In this document: piece after piece, positions 5,186 through 5,283 of the stretch | Position numbering within the stretch: the first letter of the stretch is position 1 | Layout: each line of letters opens with the position of its first letter | Assembly: GCA_015490115.1 (NCBI GenBank) | Contig: WFYM01000097.1 | Coordinates: forward strand, 1 to 5,283 | Direction of reading: 5' to 3' | Length of the DNA stretch: 5,283 nucleotides | Origin: Aquificaceae bacterium | Lineage (GTDB): Bacteria; Aquificota; Aquificia; Aquificales; Aquificaceae | Notes under the pieces: generated by a model | Told to the model about the DNA's origin: nothing | Databases searched by the model: none | The model's input: the letters and a program-made list of their open reading frames with translations, nothing else | Translations under genes and position numbers: made by a program

Positions 5186-5283
5186 ACCTTCTCCTCCTTC
5201 GCTCTTATCAGAAGAAGTTTATCACCCTTCCTCAGCCTGTAAGAGATCTTAGGGAAGAAGGTTGTCCTCCCGTCCCTCACAAC
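5182..5283 (-). CDS. C-terminal end of a protein with an RCK_C/TrkA_C-like domain (runs off right edge)
   Basis: The minus strand is open from the window edge to a TGA at 5184-5182, giving 33 residues. They contain VVRDGRTTFFPKISYRLRKG and DKLLLIRAKEEKV. The pattern 'V-x-R-D-G, then a Pro-containing segment, then LRKGDKLLLI' matches the last strands of the TrkA_C/RCK_C regulatory domain, found at the end of TrkA, KefB-type antiporters, K+ channels and some other transporters. The stop overlaps the start of the barrel protein gene by 4 nt. The identification rests on a short stretch and which parent protein it belongs to cannot be told. Confidence 0.5.
   Translation of the reverse strand, partial: VVRDGRTTFFPKISYRLRKGDKLLLIRAKEEKV
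5193..5198 (-). promoter_or_regulatory. Strong Shine-Dalgarno of the beta-barrel gene
   Basis: AGGAGG, within AAGGAGGAG, lies 7 nt before ATG 5185 and inside the last codons of the upstream gene. It contrasts with the absence of any such site before the TetR, pseudopilin and DUF4350-like genes, and shows that this organism uses Shine-Dalgarno initiation at least for operon-internal genes. Confidence 0.8.

Overview
The window looks bacterial, from a thermophile with an outer membrane, most likely an Aquificota-type organism. This rests on three things. The coding strands are purine-rich, with AGG/AGA for Arg, ATA for Ile and many Lys/Glu codons. Gene packing is extreme: overlaps of 4, 11 and 40 nt, and a 1-bp convergent gap. 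The gene set includes a TolC-type outer-membrane factor and a beta-barrel protein. The genus is not identifiable from the sequence alone.

Layout. (1) Positions 1-2972, minus strand: an efflux/export operon read right to left. It runs from a TetR-family regulator (2421-2972) to a TolC-like outer membrane factor (1198-2460), a membrane fusion protein of the HlyD/EmrA type (120-1208), and the first 34 codons of an unidentified charged protein (1-104). The inner-membrane pump that should complete the tripartite exporter is not visible. (2) Positions 2973-3017: a 45-bp divergent spacer holding two face-to-face promoters that overlap almost completely. Both are predicted to start transcription at or within a base of the ATG, giving leaderless mRNAs. 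(3) Positions 3018-4659, plus strand: a type IV pilin/pseudopilin-like protein with a GspG-like core and a Cys/Asp-rich C-terminal extension, then a cytosolic protein resembling the DUF4350/GATase1-like fold. The second gene has its own perfect TATAAT box just before its start. (4) Positions 4661-5283, minus strand: the tail of a protein ending in what looks like an RCK_C (TrkA_C) domain, coupled by an ATGA overlap to a small outer-membrane beta-barrel protein.

How the genes work together. TetR, TolC and the fusion protein most likely form a self-regulated export unit. The TetR operator probably lies in the 45-bp spacer, so the regulator could also affect the pseudopilin gene transcribed the other way; this is inference. 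The pseudopilin/DUF4350-like pair is the least conventional part of the window. Its neighbours give no type II secretion or type IV pilus assembly genes, so it would have to use machinery encoded elsewhere. No RNA genes, mobile elements, CRISPR arrays or long repeats were seen, and there is no gene-free stretch longer than about 50 bp.
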